A stretch of DNA of 64,000 nt from Aminipila sp032051575 (GTDB lineage: Bacteria > Bacillota > Clostridia > Peptostreptococcales > Anaerovoracaceae), in NCBI RefSeq assembly GCF_032051575.1, contig NZ_DAMBYD010000003.1, forward strand, positions 124,001 through 188,000, written 5' to 3'. Positions 61,799 to 64,000 of the stretch are shown here, one piece after another. The number at the start of each line of letters is the position of its first letter. Positions within the stretch are counted from its first letter, which is position 1. The notes beneath the pieces were generated by a model that saw only the letters and a list, made by a program, of their open reading frames with translations, was not told the origin of the DNA and ran no database searches. A program made the translations under genes and the position numbers.

Positions 61799-64000
61799 TC
61801 ACAACGCACCTTGCCTTACAATCTCTCCTCCCTCTTTGCCTGCGCCGGGTCCCAGTTCAATACTCCAATCGCAACTACCAATAAATTGCTTGTTATGTTC
61901 AATGGCTATAACAGTATTTCCATTAGAAATTAATTCTGATACTAATTCTAACAAATGATCTATATCAGAAAAATGTAATCCTGTTGTCGGTTCATCCAGC
62001 AAATATAAAACATTATTTTTCTTCCTCGTAATTAGTTCTTTTGCCAATTTTAATCTGGATGATTCTCCCCCTGAAAGAGTCGATGTACTTTGTCCAAGTT
62101 TCAAATATCCTAGCCCCACTCTTCGTAGAGACTTCAATTTTAGAATCATATCCTCTGGCTCACACCAAAATGATAGTGAATCCTCGATTGACATGTTTAA
62201 AACTTCATCTATGCTTTTGTCATGATAACCAACTTCCAGTATTCTCTTCTGATATCTCTTCCCTTTACAATCCGGACATTGCATATAAGAATCTTCCATA
62301 TACTTTAATTTGATTTTTCCTTCGCCCTTACAAGTGGTGCACTGTCCAAATTCTCCATTAAAACTAAAATATTTATCGCTCAATTTATTTTCAACAGCCT
62401 GTGCTGTAGATGAAAAGGCTATTCTTATCAAATCCATCATGCCAATATAGGTTGCAACAATAGATTTAGAGGTTTTTCCTATGGGCAGCTGATCAACCAA
62501 AATAACATCAGAAAAATCCTTTCTACATTTTGTTCCATTATAAATTTCACCTTTCAGCAAAGAAGATTTTCCACTTCCACTTACTCCACAAATACAGGTA
62601 AGTGCATTTTTAGGAAATGTAATAGAAATATTCTTTAAATTCCTGTAATTTAGATTTTGCATTTTTATAAAAGGCATTTTCTCTATATCATGCTTTCTAT
62701 AGAATGGCATTTTTCTATTGATTTCAGGATTCATATATTTATTTATTTGTGTGCCTTTATGATGAATCATTGCTTCAAGTGAGCCTTCTCCTACTAAGAA
62801 TCCGCCTTGTTTCCCTGCACCAGGTCCAATTTCTATTATATTATCTGCAACTCGAATCATATCCTCATTATGTTCCACTATAATAATTGTATTTCCTTCA
62901 CTTTTTAGATTTTGAATCACACCCATTACCTTATTATAATCATGAGGATGCAGCCCTTTTGAAGGTTCATCAAAAACATATAAAATGCCCGTCATATGGT
63001 TAATGGATGCTCCTAATAGTTTTACTCTTTGCCCTTCTCCTCCAGACAAAGTGTTTGTTTCCTGATTCAGCTGCAAGTAGCCAATTCCTAATCGTACAGC
63101 CGATTCAGCAATTTCTTTTAAAGCTCGGATTGCATTTTCAATCTTTTTAATCTCATTCTCGCATAGTATTGTTTGTAGTTCATGACAGAAATCAATTGCT
63201 TCACAAAATTTCATCTCTGCTGCCTGTGGATACCTAATCTGGTTAATTGTTGCCATTCTTCCTTCCTTATTTAGTCGTTCTCCCTCACAACTCTTACAGG
63301 TAACCTGTGTCATATATTTATCCAGTGATTTTGTCTCAGTATTTTCCTCATATATTCTATTGATGATTTGACAGATTCCTTCTACCGGACGGGTAATCTG
63401 ACCTTTTCTTCCGTTCTTCTTATTATCATAAGAAAATGTTACTACTTTTTCATCGGATCCATGAAGTACTAGATTTCTATATTCCAAGGATAATTGGTTC
63501 CACGGCTTTTCCAAATCTTCCTTCATTTCCTCCGCCAGCCCGACCATTTGACCCTTCATCCAATTTGCATTTGGATTTTCTATAAAAGTTCTTAATTTGC
63601 CATAAAAGGAAGAAGCCCCATCTAATAATGATAATTCCGGATGATCTATAATTTTATTTTCATCAATCTCAGTTGTTCGTCCTCTTCCATTGCAAACCGG
63701 ACATCTACTATCCGGATCTACATAACTGAATATTTGTGGTGTCATTTCAAACATCAATTTACCACATTGATAGCACTTTTGCTTTGTCTGCAATAACAGG
63801 AAATCTTTCTGCGGAAGTTTGATGTAAAACCCTCCATTACCCCTATCTAGTGCAATATCTACCTTTTCTTCAAGGGTTCCCTCTCCTATTATCTGCTTTG
63901 TAAGGTCATATATCTCAATATTTTTTTGAGTATTTAAAAGGGAGAGAATTGTATCTCTTGTTAATGGTATGATTTCATTTCCACAGTTTGGACAATGACG
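61799..64000 (-). CDS. UvrA-like ABC protein, 5' end outside window
   Basis: At least 734 codons, open to the right edge. It carries UvrA-type zinc modules (CPNCGNEI near the visible start, CYQCG with CPVCNGRG, CKSCEGERL, CTTCKGEGK with CPDCKGKRY), a first signature NTLSGGEGQRVKLL with Walker B YVFDEPSKGLHP, and a second half with Walker A GVSGSGKSS, signature STLSGGESSRLKLA and LLDEPTTGLHFSD. The first Walker A should lie beyond the edge. The divergence from standard UvrA (for example FDEPSKGLHPHD) suggests a UvrA2-like paralogue, possibly for drug tolerance rather than general excision repair. Confidence 0.88.
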   Translation of the reverse strand, partial: RHCPNCGNEIIPLTRDTILSLLNTQKNIEIYDLTKQIIGEGTLEEKVDIALDRGNGGFYIKLPQKDFLLLQTKQKCYQCGKLMFEMTPQIFSYVDPDSRCPVCNGRGRTTEIDENKIIDHPELSLLDGASSFYGKLRTFIENPNANWMKGQMVGLAEEMKEDLEKPWNQLSLEYRNLVLHGSDEKVVTFSYDNKKNGRKGQITRPVEGICQIINRIYEENTETKSLDKYMTQVTCKSCEGERLNKEGRMATINQIRYPQAAEMKFCEAIDFCHELQTILCENEIKKIENAIRALKEIAESAVRLGIGYLQLNQETNTLSGGEGQRVKLLGASINHMTGILYVFDEPSKGLHPHDYNKVMGVIQNLKSEGNTIIIVEHNEDMIRVADNIIEIGPGAGKQGGFLVGEGSLEAMIHHKGTQINKYMNPEINRKMPFYRKHDIEKMPFIKMQNLNYRNLKNISITFPKNALTCICGVSGSGKSSLLKGEIYNGTKCRKDFSDVILVDQLPIGKTSKSIVATYIGMMDLIRIAFSSTAQAVENKLSDKYFSFNGEFGQCTTCKGEGKIKLKYMEDSYMQCPDCKGKRYQKRILEVGYHDKSIDEVLNMSIEDSLSFWCEPEDMILKLKSLRRVGLGYLKLGQSTSTLSGGESSRLKLAKELITRKKNNVLYLLDEPTTGLHFSDIDHLLELVSELISNGNTVIAIEHNKQFIGSCDWSIELGPGAGKEGGEIVRQGAL

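Overview
The window is about 64 kb of low-GC Firmicute chromosome. It most resembles an anaerobic, chemotactic member of the class Clostridia: there are strong Shine-Dalgarno sequences throughout, an AbrB/SpoVT regulator with a zinc knuckle, DUF1858 and CPC_1213-type small proteins, three methyl-accepting chemotaxis proteins, and a membrane fumarate reductase/succinate dehydrogenase. The genus cannot be fixed from this sequence. No rRNA, tRNA or CRISPR array was seen.

The main result is at 5025-14505. The ferrous iron transporter gene feoB is split in two. Its 5' part (14398-15522, just after feoA) and its 3' part (4194-5036) lie 9.5 kb apart. Each carries the same 15-bp sequence, CCCCATGCACATGGT, in direct orientation and in the same reading phase. 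Recombination between the two copies would remove 9,466 bp and restore one open frame of about 620 codons. A TndX/TnpX-type large serine recombinase ends 14 bp from one copy. The element also carries a 50-residue partner ORF, a chemoreceptor, a nonsense-mutated GNAT gene, a DUF2238 membrane protein, a Sigma_reg-type protein with a cotranscribed exported protein, an ECF sigma/anti-sigma pair and small membrane ORFs. No conjugation or phage genes were seen.

Left of the element are a cut cobU-like gene, an EamA transporter and a GGDEF-EAL protein with both active sites degraded. From 15.6 to 27 kb come feoA, a macrodomain protein, the frd/sdh CAB operon (its flavoprotein has Gln in place of the FAD-linking His), an alanine:cation symporter and a complete livKHMGF operon. 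From 27 to 38 kb lie a phosphohexomutase, a QueG-like Fe-S protein, htpG under a promoter plus CIRCE, a ComEC-like metallo-hydrolase, rplM-rpsI, dapB and murI.

From 38 to 50 kb are two tandem paralogous chemoreceptors, a MATE exporter with a YbaK deacylase, panC with a PanS-like transporter, and csoR-copA. In copA a CopZ-like domain is fused in frame to the ATPase C-terminus but keeps its own strong internal ribosome binding site. The remainder is more accessory: a pentapeptide protein with an HxlR regulator, a GNAT-aminotransferase fusion without an ordinary start codon, a stalk-domain secreted protein, a short holin-like (type I) toxin, a GIY-YIG/DUF2087/chloramphenicol-acetyltransferase-like cassette, a C45-type hydrolase, a cluster of small zinc-binding proteins with a duplicated unit, and a UvrA-like ABC protein cut by the right edge.
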